Shown here: piece after piece, positions 1 through 7,955 of the stretch | Numbering within the stretch: position 1 is the first letter of the stretch | Layout: each line of letters begins with the position of its first letter | Source: Candidatus Eiseniibacteriota bacterium | GTDB lineage: Bacteria > Eisenbacteria > RBG-16-71-46 | DNA length: 18,111 nucleotides | Direction: 5' to 3' | NCBI GenBank assembly: GCA_903921835.1 | Contig: CAIXRL010000653.1 | Coordinates: 1 to 18,111, forward strand | Notes under the pieces: model-generated | Told to the model about the DNA's origin: nothing | The model's database searches: none | The model's input: only the letters and a program-made list of their open reading frames with translations | Program-made: the position numbers and the translations under genes

Positions 1-11
1 CGGGCTCGGGC

Positions 12-1193
12 CTACTCGCGGGTCATCCAATCGGAGGAGCGACCGCCGGTCGGCGCGGCGGGTGCGCCCGGAACGGGCCGGTCGCCCGTCGCCGCGTCCA
101 CCGCCTGCCACGTGCGATCGCTGGCCGCCGAGATGCCCTTGAGCTTGAGGCTGAGTTCGTTGGGGTTGTTGCAGTTCCGGAGCGCCTCTTCCTCGGTGAT
201 CACCCCGTCGCGCAGCAGCGCGAGCACCGACTGGTCGAAGGTCTGCATGCCGTACTGCGTGACGCCTTCGGCCACCACCGTGTGGATGAGTGGGAGCTTG
301 TCGGCATTGAGGATGTACTCGCGGATGGTCGGCGTGCTCACCATGACTTCGCACGACGGCACGCGACCCGCGCCGTCACGGCGCGGGATGAGGCGCTGCG
401 AGATCACGGCGCGCAGGTTCGCCGACAGCGACTGACGGATCTCGTCGTGCTGGTGCGGCGGGTAGAACGAAATGATGCGCTGGATGCTCTGCACGACGTC
501 GGTCGTGTGCAGCGTGGACATCACGAGGTGGCCGGTGTCCGCCGCCATGAGTGCGGTGCTCATGGTCTCGAGGTTGCGGATCTCGCCCACCAGGATGATG
601 TCGGGGTCCTGCCGCAGCACGTAGCGCAGGCCGTCGTGGAACGACTGCGTGTCGAGGCCGACCTCGCGCTGGTGGATGAACGACAGCCGGTCACGGTGGA
701 GGAACTCGATCGGGTCCTCGACCGTGATGACGTTGCGCGTCGTGGTGCGGTTGATGGTGTCGATCATCGCGGCGAGCGTCGTCGACTTGCCCGAGCCGGT
801 GCGTCCCGTCACCAGGATCAGGCCGCGCGGCGAAAACGCCAGGTCGCGCACGGCCGGCGGCAGGCCGAGATCGTCCAGCGTGGGGACTTCCACGGGCACG
901 TGCCGCAGCGCGAGCGCGGGCGTGCCGCGCTGCATGAAGACGTTCGCGCGGAAGCGCGCGAGTCCCGCGACGCCGAACGCGAAGTCGATTTCGCTGTGGG
1001 AGGAGAAGAACACACGCTGCTCCTCGTTGAGGAGCTGGTTGCTCACGTCGCGCAGCTCCTGGGCGGACGGCGCGGGCTCGTCGAGGGTGTAGAGCACGCC
1101 GTCCACGCGCACCACGGGCGGAGTTCCGGCCTTGAGATGCAGGTCGCTGGCCCGCGCGGCGATCATCTTATCGAGCACGTTGCGAATGTTCAT
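12..1193 (-). CDS. pilT: Type IV pilus retraction ATPase PilT (twitching motility)
   Basis: Hexameric secretion-type ATPase that powers type IV pilus retraction at the inner membrane. The 393-residue product starts MNIRNVLDKM and has the family's N-terminal fold with ASDLHLKAG near residue 15. Visible motifs: Walker A GRTGSGKST (130-138), Asp box VITVEDPIEF (155-164), Walker B DPDIILVGEIR (196-206) and His box STLHTTDV (226-233). The C-terminal stretch GMQTFDQSV (315-323) followed by GVITEEEAL is typical of PilT rather than PilB or GspE. The last 35 or so residues form a Pro/Ala/Gly-rich tail beyond the usual PilT end. The ATG at 1193 is preceded by a GAGGG box 4 bases upstream. It is the last gene of the minus-strand run, 51 bp after accB. 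No other pilus gene lies in the window, so it could be a PilT paralogue. Confidence 0.93.
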   Translation of the reverse strand: MNIRNVLDKMIAARASDLHLKAGTPPVVRVDGVLYTLDEPAPSAQELRDVSNQLLNEEQRVFFSSHSEIDFAFGVAGLARFRANVFMQRGTPALALRHVPVEVPTLDDLGLPPAVRDLAFSPRGLILVTGRTGSGKSTTLAAMIDTINRTTTRNVITVEDPIEFLHRDRLSFIHQREVGLDTQSFHDGLRYVLRQDPDIILVGEIRNLETMSTALMAADTGHLVMSTLHTTDVVQSIQRIISFYPPHQHDEIRQSLSANLRAVISQRLIPRRDGAGRVPSCEVMVSTPTIREYILNADKLPLIHTVVAEGVTQYGMQTFDQSVLALLRDGVITEEEALRNCNNPNELSLKLKGISAASDRTWQAVDAATGDRPVPGAPAAPTGGRSSDWMTRE

Positions 1194-1244
1194 CTGGCCC
1201 TCGTGCGACGGGAACCCGCCAGGGCGCCCGGCGCGGAATCCCCG

Positions 1245-1782
<538 letters not shown>

Positions 1783-1790
<8 letters not shown>

Positions 1791-2220
1791 GGGCGAGGTG
1801 CGCGACGAGGCCGCGCAGCGCGAGCAGGTAACTCCCGACGCCGAAGCCCTGCACCGCGCCGATGGCGGCGCCGGTGATCAGGGACGTATGGCGGAACGAC
1901 TCCCGCGTCTGCGGATTGGACACGTGCACCTCGACCGTCGGTAGCGCCGCACCCTTGATCGCGTCGCGGAGCGCGACGCTGGTGTGGGTGAGGCCGCCCG
2001 GGTTGAGCACGACACCTTGAAAGTGACCGCGCGCCTGATACAGGGCGTCGATGAGTACGCCTTCGTGGTCGCTCTGCCGGCTTTCGACCTCGCAGCCGAG
2101 CTCCCGGCCCAGCGCGATCAGGCGTTCTTCGACGTCCGCCAGCGTGGTACGACCATAGACTTCGGGCTCGCGGGTTCCGAGTGCGTGCAGGTTGGGCCCG
2201 TGCAGGATCAGGATTCGCAC
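1783..2220 (-). CDS. aroQ: Type II 3-dehydroquinate dehydratase
   Basis: Dehydrates 3-dehydroquinate to 3-dehydroshikimate, the third step of the shikimate pathway; cytosolic dodecamer in the type II family. At 145 residues it has the normal family length. All key residues are visible: R17 and Y22 in the flexible loop (GTREPEVYG), N73 in NPGG, E97 and H99 in VEVHVSNPQTRE, and R110. They match the Mycobacterium enzyme with a constant offset of two. The start is GTG at 2220, with an AAGGAGA box about 10 bases upstream inside the 23-bp gap after aroB. It directly follows aroB, whose product is its substrate, and its stop overlaps the accB start. Confidence 0.95.
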
Positions 2221-2243
2221 GATCTACCGTCTCCTTCCCGGGC

Positions 2244-3347
2244 TCAGCCGCGCGCTCCCGCGCGACGCAACGCGGCACGCACGAGCGCGTTTGAAACCGC
2301 GCGCGGGACGCTAGCAAGTCCGATTCGGGGCGTCAACACCCAGCGGACCTCGCCGCGCGCGCGCTTCTTGTCGTTGCCCATCGCCGCGAGCAGCGCCGCC
2401 AGCGGCGTCGCGGGCATCGTGACGGGCAGCCCCAGGTGGTCGAGCATGGCCTCGAGCCGGACACGCGAGCCGCGGTCGAGACCGGACACCTGCTCGCTCA
2501 GTTCGGCCGCGGCGCGCATCCCCACGGCGACCGCCTCGCCGTGCAGGATGCCGCGATATTCGCGGGCGGCCTCGATCGCGTGCCCGAGCGTGTGACCGTA
2601 GTTGAGCGCCGTACGGCCGCCGCCCTCGCGCTCGCGCTCGTCCGCCTTCACGACGCGCGCCTTGACGCGGATGGCGCGCGCGACCGCGCCGGCGAGCGCG
2701 GGCGGTTCGCCCGCCGCGAGCTCGTCGGCGTGGCGCTCGCACCACGCGAACAGCGGGGAGGCCACCGCGAAGCCCATCTTGACCACCTCGGCGAGCCCCG
2801 CGCGCACGTGGCGTGCGGGCAGCGTCGCCAGCACCCCGGCATCCACGAGCACGCCGACCGGCTGGTGAAACGCGCCGACCAGGTTCTTGCCCTCGGGCAG
2901 GTCCACGGCCGTCTTGCCGCCGATGCTGGCGTCCACCTGCGCGAGCACGGTCGTGGGTACGCAGATCCACGGCACCCCGCGCAGCCAGCTCGCCGCGGCG
3001 AAGCCCGCCAGGTCGCCCACCACGCCGCCACCGAGCGCGACGATCGCGTCGCCGCGGCCGATGCGCTCCGCGGCGAGACGCCGCCACAGGCGCACGAGCA
3101 CTTCCGCGCGCTTGGCTCCCTCCCCCGCGGGCACCACGAGCGTCGTGACGGAGATCCCCGCGGCGCGAAGCGAGCGCCCTGCCGCGGCTCCCCAGAGCGC
3201 GCCGACGCGCGAATCCGTGACCAGCGCCACGCGCGGCGCACCGGTGAGCGTGCGCGTGAAGGCGCCAAGTCCCGCCAGCGATCCCGCGGCGATCCGCACC
3301 CGCGAACTCGCGCGGTATCCCGGATAGGTCAGCGTCATGTCGGCCAT
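2244..3347 (-). CDS. aroB: 3-dehydroquinate synthase
   Basis: Converts DAHP to 3-dehydroquinate using NAD and a divalent metal. The start at 3347 gives 367 residues (MADMTLTYPGYR), the normal length. A second ATG at 3338 (MTLTYPG) is equally possible because the upstream Shine-Dalgarno signals are weak for both. The open frame continues upstream to 3704, but that part is arginine-rich shadow of the htrA-like gene. Motifs: GGGVVGDLAGF (106-116) for NAD binding, DASIGGKTAVD (139-149), metal ligands E187 in LAEVVK, H252 in NYGHTLGH and H269 in LHGEA, and NDKK near 325. It begins about 31 bp after the htrA-like gene and is followed by aroQ, so the two shikimate steps are likely co-transcribed. 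Confidence 0.95.
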   Translation of the reverse strand: MADMTLTYPGYRASSRVRIAAGSLAGLGAFTRTLTGAPRVALVTDSRVGALWGAAAGRSLRAAGISVTTLVVPAGEGAKRAEVLVRLWRRLAAERIGRGDAIVALGGGVVGDLAGFAAASWLRGVPWICVPTTVLAQVDASIGGKTAVDLPEGKNLVGAFHQPVGVLVDAGVLATLPARHVRAGLAEVVKMGFAVASPLFAWCERHADELAAGEPPALAGAVARAIRVKARVVKADEREREGGGRTALNYGHTLGHAIEAAREYRGILHGEAVAVGMRAAAELSEQVSGLDRGSRVRLEAMLDHLGLPVTMPATPLAALLAAMGNDKKRARGEVRWVLTPRIGLASVPRAVSNALVRAALRRAGARG

Positions 3348-3378
3348 TGCCCTGCAGCCTACACCAGCCGCGGCGGTT

Positions 3379-4644
3379 TCAGCGCGCCGAGTCCCGCAGG
3401 CCGCGGGCGCGATCGAGCACGCCGCGCGCGCGGCGGACACGCGGCTCGGGCGCCGCGGCGCGGCTGGGGCCGTCGGGCGCGGCGGGGCCGGCCAGGACCG
3501 AATCGGGGCGCATCCACGTCGGGATCCCCGTCGGCGATTCGCCCATCGTGACGTGGCCCTCGCGCCGCATGTCCTGGTGCGCCCAGACGACCCGCACGGT
3601 CGTGCCCGGCGGCGCGGCCCCGACCCAGCGGGCGAGCTGCTCGGGGGACTCGACGCGCTCGCCGTCGAACGCGACGATGAGATCCCCCCGCTGCAGGCCG
3701 GCACGGTCGGCGGGACCGCCGGGCTTCGCGGCCTCGACGATCGCGCCCAGAGGCACGCGCAGGTCGGGCTGCGTCTCGCTGTTCACGTAGCCGGCGCGGG
3801 TCGAGACTCCCATCCAGCCCAGGCGCACGCGCCCTTCCCGGCGCAAGGCGTCGCAGACCAGGCGCACTTGCTGCAGCGGGATGATGAAGCTGGCGCCCCC
3901 GGGGCGCCGGTCGCTGTCCGCCTCGTTGTCACCCTCGCCGCCCGCGATGCGCGGCGAATCCAGCTCTCCCTGCACGAGACCGATCAGCTCGCCGCGCGAG
4001 TTGAGGGCGGCCCCACCGCTGTTGCCCGGGTAAACCTGGTTCGTGAGCTGCAGCAGCGTCAGCCGCGGCTCGCGCCAGCGGTAGGAGATGTTGCCCACCG
4101 ACTGCGTCGGCGCGGCGCCGTAGGAGCTGCCCAGCGCGATCACCCAGTCGCCCAGCTCCGTGGGTCGCGAGGCGAACGTGAGCGCCGGCAGTTCCAGGCC
4201 CGGCACGCGCAGCAAGGCGACGTTGCGGATCGGGTCCATCCCGACGAGTACCGCATCGACCTGGAGCTTGTTGGCGGTGACGACGATGATCTTCTCCGCC
4301 TCGAGCACCACGCTCGCGGTCGTGAGCACCTCGTCTGCGCCGATCGCAACTCCCGAACCAACGCGGCTGTACAAACGCCGGCTCTTCACCATGCCGGTGC
4401 GGTAGTACAGGAGCGGATAGCGCTGGCTGACGACCGTGACCAGGCTCGGCCGGGCGCGCCGCACGATCTGGTCCACGTCGGCCTCAATCGCCGAGAGCGT
4501 CGTCTGCGCGCGTGCGCGGGGTGCTGCGAGCGTCAGCAGAGCCAGCGCACCGCCCAGGCACAGCAGGCCCGGTGCGAGGCGGAGCCAGGAGGCCGCGCGT
4601 CGCGCCGGGCCGCTGGTGCGATGGCAACAGGGCGAGTCGCGCAC
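3379..4644 (-). CDS. HtrA/DegP-family secreted PDZ protein with a degenerate catalytic triad (predicted pseudoprotease)
   Basis: 421-residue trypsin-fold protein with one PDZ domain, normally a periplasmic quality-control protease. A signal peptide or anchor spans about 19-46 and ends in ARA-Q. The protease-like domain runs from about 50 to 270 and the PDZ domain from about 297 to 368; the Pro/Arg-rich tail is of unknown role. The serine motif PGNSGGAAL (206-214; S209) is intact. However, the His motif, usually LTNNHVV, reads LTTASVV (107-113), placing Ser111 where His should be. The Asp motif, usually DLAVL or DIALL, reads NVALL (141-145), placing Asn141 where Asp should be. It is therefore unlikely to be an active serine protease. 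The start is GTG at 4644; an in-frame stop at 4663-4665 excludes a longer form. It lies downstream of a sigma/anti-sigma pair, which suggests an envelope-stress role, perhaps as a sensor or chaperone. Confidence 0.85.
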   Translation of the reverse strand: MRDSPCCHRTSGPARRAASWLRLAPGLLCLGGALALLTLAAPRARAQTTLSAIEADVDQIVRRARPSLVTVVSQRYPLLYYRTGMVKSRRLYSRVGSGVAIGADEVLTTASVVLEAEKIIVVTANKLQVDAVLVGMDPIRNVALLRVPGLELPALTFASRPTELGDWVIALGSSYGAAPTQSVGNISYRWREPRLTLLQLTNQVYPGNSGGAALNSRGELIGLVQGELDSPRIAGGEGDNEADSDRRPGGASFIIPLQQVRLVCDALRREGRVRLGWMGVSTRAGYVNSETQPDLRVPLGAIVEAAKPGGPADRAGLQRGDLIVAFDGERVESPEQLARWVGAAPPGTTVRVVWAHQDMRREGHVTMGESPTGIPTWMRPDSVLAGPAAPDGPSRAAAPEPRVRRARGVLDRARGLRDSAR

Positions 4645-4648
4645 GGAG

Positions 4649-4834
4649 TCAGCCCGGGATGTTCATGAGCCCGCGGCCTGCGAACGCGAGCCGCGCGTCA
4701 TCCGCCGCGAAGCCCGACCGGCCGCGGTCCCCAGCGTGTCCACGACACGGCTGCGGCGCGGCCGGGCGAGCCCGGGCGCACGCCGAAAGCGGGTCCGGCT
4801 GCCGTACGTCTCGCTCTCTCGGCTCGCGGTTCAT
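4649..4834 (-). CDS. Possible small protein between anti-sigma factor and htrA-like gene
   Basis: 61-residue frame with no domain I recognise. In its favour: the ATG at 4834 has a GGAG box 5 bases upstream, it starts 12 bp after the anti-sigma stop, it ends 4 bp before the GTG of the htrA-like gene, and about 82% of its codons end in G or C, as expected for this genome. Against it: the product is rich in Arg, Pro, Ala and Gly, as out-of-frame translations of high-GC DNA are, and there is no signal peptide or membrane segment. If it is not a gene, 4645-4846 is a 200-bp spacer in the operon. Confidence 0.33.
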   Translation of the reverse strand: MNREPRERDVRQPDPLSACARARPAAPQPCRGHAGDRGRSGFAADDARLAFAGRGLMNIPG

Positions 4835-4846
4835 GGATGCTCCGGG

Positions 4847-5458
4847 CTAGAACGTGATGACGGCCTGCTCCGCCTGGATGCCATGCGACACCCGGGACAC
4901 GGTGTGGGCGTGTCCGCGGCGCAGGGTCACCGGGTCGAGCACGAAGTCCACGTCCTCGCTGTGGTCGAAGAGGGTGTCGGCAATCGCCACCGGCACGGGG
5001 CCGGGGCCTGCCGGGGCGGGCGCGGAACCCGGCGTCGCCGAGCCGGAAGGCGTCGCCACGGCGACGAGCCGGGGCTCCATCACGGGTGCGCCGGAGTGCG
5101 CGAAGGGATCGCCCTGCTGCGAGCGCATCACCCAGGGCGCGGCGAGCACCCCCGCGACCAGCACCAGCGAGGCCGCCGTTGCCACCACCACCCAGCCGGG
5201 CGCAGGTCGCACGAACACCAGGTCGGGCACGGGCGCGCGGCGACGCGCGGCGGCAAGCGAGCGCGCGGCGAGGTCCGGCGCCGCCTCTGCGCGCGGCAGC
5301 GCCGCGATCGCCGTCAGCGTACGCGCCAGTACTTCGTAGTCGGCGCGGCAGGATGCACACCGGGCGAAATGGGCGTCCACCCACTCGCGCTCGGCTCGCG
5401 TCGTCTCATCATCCCAATACGGCCCGAAGAGGTCGCGGACCCTGGCGCAACGGCTCAT
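4847..5458 (-). CDS. Membrane anti-sigma factor with zinc-binding (ZAS/zf-HC2) domain
   Basis: 203-residue single-pass membrane protein expected to hold the upstream ECF sigma factor inactive. The N-terminal cytoplasmic domain has C4 and the H30-x3-C34-x2-C37 signature of the zinc-binding anti-sigma domain. A hydrophobic segment at about 88-110 should span the inner membrane. The outer part (115-203) has an Ala/Pro/Gly-rich linker and a conserved-looking end with the residues SEDVDFVLDPV (167-177) and a terminal QAVITF. The ATG at 5458 overlaps the sigma stop codon by four bases (ATGA), the classic arrangement of a co-translated sigma/anti-sigma pair. The family is secure; which signal releases the sigma factor is unknown. 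Confidence 0.88.
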   Translation of the reverse strand: MSRCARVRDLFGPYWDDETTRAEREWVDAHFARCASCRADYEVLARTLTAIAALPRAEAAPDLAARSLAAARRRAPVPDLVFVRPAPGWVVVATAASLVLVAGVLAAPWVMRSQQGDPFAHSGAPVMEPRLVAVATPSGSATPGSAPAPAGPGPVPVAIADTLFDHSEDVDFVLDPVTLRRGHAHTVSRVSHGIQAEQAVITF

Positions 5459-6090
5459 GCTTTCTCCTGCTTGCGTAGTAGCGGTTGGAGCTTGCGCTTC
5501 AGCATGCTGCGGGCGCGGTTGATGCGGGATCGCACCGTCCCCCCGGGCACGCCAAGCACCTCGGCGATCTCCTCGTATGCCAGCCCCTCGATGTCGCGAA
5601 GCACCAGCGCCAGCCGGTACTTCTCGGGTACCGTCGCGATGGCACGCCCCACCTCGCCCTGGAGCTGCTCGCGTTCCATCCCCGCCTCGCGCCCTTCCGC
5701 GGGATCGGCAAGCTGGCCCATGCTGTCGTGGAGCACTTCCGTCATCGCATCCAGCGAAAACCAGTTCCGTCGTCTCACCCGGCGGCGGATCTCGTTCTTC
5801 GCGAGATTCGCCGCGATGGTGAAGATCCACGTCGAGAACTTCGAGCCGCGCCGGTAGTTCCTCCGGTGCACGAAGACCCGGACGAACGTTTCCTGCGCGA
5901 GATCGTCCGCACCGTTGCGGTCGTTCAACACGCGGCTGATCAGGTTGGTCACCCGGCCCTGAAAACGACGAACGAGCTCGGTGTACGAGCGCTCGTCCTC
6001 ATCGGCCACCCTGGCCATGAGATCTTCGTCCGACAGGCTCACGACCTGGGGTGACAACGACTCTCGATCAGGGGCCAAAGGTGACCTCAC
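5455..6090 (-). CDS. ECF (sigma-70 family, RpoE-like) RNA polymerase sigma factor
   Basis: 211-residue sigma factor with region 2 at about 35-105 (DDLAQETFVRVF at 63-74 and FSTWIFTIAAN at 85-95) and region 4 at about 146-198 (VPEKYRLALVLRDIEGLAYEEIAEVLG, then GTVRSRINRAR). No extra C-terminal domain. The first start in frame is GTG at 6090, without a clear Shine-Dalgarno box; shorter forms from a TTG or GTG around residues 12-17 are possible because the conserved domain begins only near residue 20. It shares an ATGA overlap with the anti-sigma gene. A GGAAC-type promoter-like sequence just upstream may mean autoregulation. Targets are unknown; by context they may include the htrA-like gene. 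Confidence 0.92.
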   Translation of the reverse strand: MRSPLAPDRESLSPQVVSLSDEDLMARVADEDERSYTELVRRFQGRVTNLISRVLNDRNGADDLAQETFVRVFVHRRNYRRGSKFSTWIFTIAANLAKNEIRRRVRRRNWFSLDAMTEVLHDSMGQLADPAEGREAGMEREQLQGEVGRAIATVPEKYRLALVLRDIEGLAYEEIAEVLGVPGGTVRSRINRARSMLKRKLQPLLRKQEKA

Positions 6091-6097
6091 CTGTTCG

Positions 6098-6126
6098 TGA
6101 TACCCCCGCGGGGCTGGCCGGTTCCC
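6098..6126 (-). promoter_or_regulatory. Possible ECF-type promoter upstream of the sigma gene
   Basis: On the minus strand a GGGAACC element (6120-6126) is followed after 17 bases by TATCA (6098-6102). GGAAC at -35 is typical of RpoE-like sigma factors, which often transcribe their own operon. If real, transcription would begin almost at the annotated GTG of the sigma gene, implying a leaderless message or a later start codon. The spacer contains a CCCCGCGGGG palindrome. The match is short and GC-biased sequence gives such hits by chance. Confidence 0.3.
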
Positions 6127-6159
6127 GATTCCAGCGCCGGGCGGGGGCAGGAACGGGGC

Positions 6160-7827
6160 TCAGTGGGCAGCTTCCAGCTTGTTGCGGACACGCGGGTTGG
6201 CGCCGTCACCTGCAAGGCTCAGGCGATACTGGGCACGTGCAAGGTCGAGCAGCCTGAGTTCGCGATAGACGTCGCCCAGGTGTTCGTGGACGACCGGATC
6301 GTCACCCGTAAGTGTAAGGGCTCTTTCGAGATGAACCCGTGCGGCAGAGAACTCACCCAGGCGGAACAGTACCCAGCCCATCGAGTCCAGATAGGCCCCG
6401 TTGTCGGGGTCCTGCTCGACCGCGCGCCGGATCAGCTTCTCCGCCTCGGGCAGGTCCCGCTGATGATCCGCCAGCAGGTAGCCCAGAAAGTTGAGCGCCT
6501 GCGGTGAGTCGGGCACCAGCGCCAGCGCATCGCGCCCGGCGGCGATGGCGCCGGACACGTCGCCGAGTTGTTCGCGGCACAGGGCGAGGTCGAGCAGCAG
6601 CGAGGGGTCGTCGGGAACGCGCTCGCGCAGCCAGCCCAGCTCGTCGGCCGCCTCCCGCCAGCGCTGCGTTTCGCGCAGGTAGCGCGCGAGCACGCGGCGC
6701 GGCGAGAGCGAATCGGGCGACGCCGCCACCTCGAGGCGCGCATAGGCGACCGCCGAGTCCGCGCGCCCTGAGGCGGCGCGCACCCAGCCGCGCAGCCGCG
6801 GGGCGTTCCCGGCGCCGGGGTGCGATGCCACCCAGCCGTCCATGAACTTCACGGCCTCCGCCGCGCGCTGGTTGTGCAGCAGCACCTCGGCCGTGCGCGC
6901 GGCCAGCTCGGGCTCCTCGGGCGAGCGCTCGCGCATGCGCCGCAGCGCGAGCGAACCCGCATCGGGGTGGCCGTTGCGGTACTCGAGGTCCGCGAGTGCC
7001 CCGAGCGCAACCTCGTCGCCCGGCTGCGCCTCGACGACCTTGCGTGCCTGAACGAGCGCTTCCTTCGCCCGGCCGGCCTGCACGAGCAGGGACACCAGCC
7101 GCCGGCGCGTGGCGACGTCATCGGGATGCACCTCGAGATGGTGGCCGTAGAGCCCGATGGCCTCCTCGGGATGTCCCAGCCGCTCGCGCAACCAGCCGCG
7201 CAGGAACAGCGCGCCAGGACGCGCAGGGTTGTCCTCGAGCGCGATCGTCAACGCGCTGTCGGCCTCCTGGAAGCGCCCGAGGCGCGCCCGCGTCGTGGCA
7301 AGCTGGAACCAGCTCTCGGCGTCATCCTCGTCAATGCGCACGATGCGGTCGTAGCAGCTGTCCATGATCGCAATGCGGTCGAGGGATTCGGCGACGTGCG
7401 CCAGCGTGCGGAGGCATTCCGTGTTCGCGGAGTCGGCGGCGACGGCTTCGCGCAGGGGCTGCAACGCCTCGCCGGCGCGCGACAGGTTGAACAGCGCGGC
7501 GCCCTCGAGCCACAGCGCGCGGCCGTCTCCGGGCGAGCGCTCCAGCGCGCGCCGGGCCAGCTCCAGCGCGTGCGCGTGTTCCCCCGCCCGCGAGGCCACC
7601 TCGGAGGCATGCAGGAGGATGCCCGTGGAGGCGGGGTCCAGCGCGGAGGCGCGCGCGAGTTCGGCGCCGGCGGCGGGGAGATCGCCGGTCTGCTCGAGCC
7701 AGCGGCCCGCCAGGTAATGACGCAGCGCCTCGTCGCTCGGGTAGCGTTCTCCGGCGGCCTCGCCGGCGAATGCAGCCGAAGCGGCGAGCAGGCCGGCGGC
7801 GAGGGCGATGCACGCGAGACGCTTCAT
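6160..7827 (-). CDS. Secreted tetratricopeptide-repeat protein
   Basis: 555-residue protein made almost entirely of degenerate TPR helix pairs after a signal peptide (MKRLACIALAAGLLAASAAFA, predicted cut after residue 21). The last ~130 residues carry the pattern NFLGYLLADH, then AYLDSMGWVLFRLGEF and VVHEHLGDVY, seen in a widespread family of envelope TPR proteins of unknown biochemical role. TPRs make protein-protein scaffolds, so an envelope assembly or lipoprotein-handling role is plausible but unproven. I chose the ATG at 7827 because it begins the signal peptide; the frame stays open to 7929, with another ATG at 7845. It is divergent from the sigma-54 activator and lies 69 bp upstream of the sigma gene, possibly heading that operon. 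Confidence 0.85.
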   Translation of the reverse strand: MKRLACIALAAGLLAASAAFAGEAAGERYPSDEALRHYLAGRWLEQTGDLPAAGAELARASALDPASTGILLHASEVASRAGEHAHALELARRALERSPGDGRALWLEGAALFNLSRAGEALQPLREAVAADSANTECLRTLAHVAESLDRIAIMDSCYDRIVRIDEDDAESWFQLATTRARLGRFQEADSALTIALEDNPARPGALFLRGWLRERLGHPEEAIGLYGHHLEVHPDDVATRRRLVSLLVQAGRAKEALVQARKVVEAQPGDEVALGALADLEYRNGHPDAGSLALRRMRERSPEEPELAARTAEVLLHNQRAAEAVKFMDGWVASHPGAGNAPRLRGWVRAASGRADSAVAYARLEVAASPDSLSPRRVLARYLRETQRWREAADELGWLRERVPDDPSLLLDLALCREQLGDVSGAIAAGRDALALVPDSPQALNFLGYLLADHQRDLPEAEKLIRRAVEQDPDNGAYLDSMGWVLFRLGEFSAARVHLERALTLTGDDPVVHEHLGDVYRELRLLDLARAQYRLSLAGDGANPRVRNKLEAAH

Positions 7828-7840
7828 GGCCTGTGAGCGT

Positions 7841-7868
7841 ATCATGCGGGTGCGCCCGCGGGCCACAA
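7841..7868 (-). promoter_or_regulatory. Weak candidate sigma-70 promoter for the TPR gene
   Basis: In the 128-bp divergent intergenic region the minus strand has TTGTGG (7863-7868), a 16-base spacer and CATGAT (7841-7846). The -10 matches TATAAT at four of six positions and the -35 matches TTGACA at three. Transcription from here would exclude the 7845 and 7929 starts and favour 7827 for the TPR gene. No convincing promoter was seen for the divergent activator gene. Confidence 0.25.
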
Positions 7869-7955
7869 AATGCCTGCGCGCATGCCGGGACTGGCCGCCC
7901 CCCAGCCCGACGTTGTCATTCTCATGCATTCACTCCCCTGCAGCCCGGGAATCCC

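Noticed and set aside
3348..3704. Upstream extension of aroB
   Set aside because: These 119 residues are Arg/Ser/Pro-rich, overlap the end of the htrA-like gene in another frame and are not part of 3-dehydroquinate synthases.
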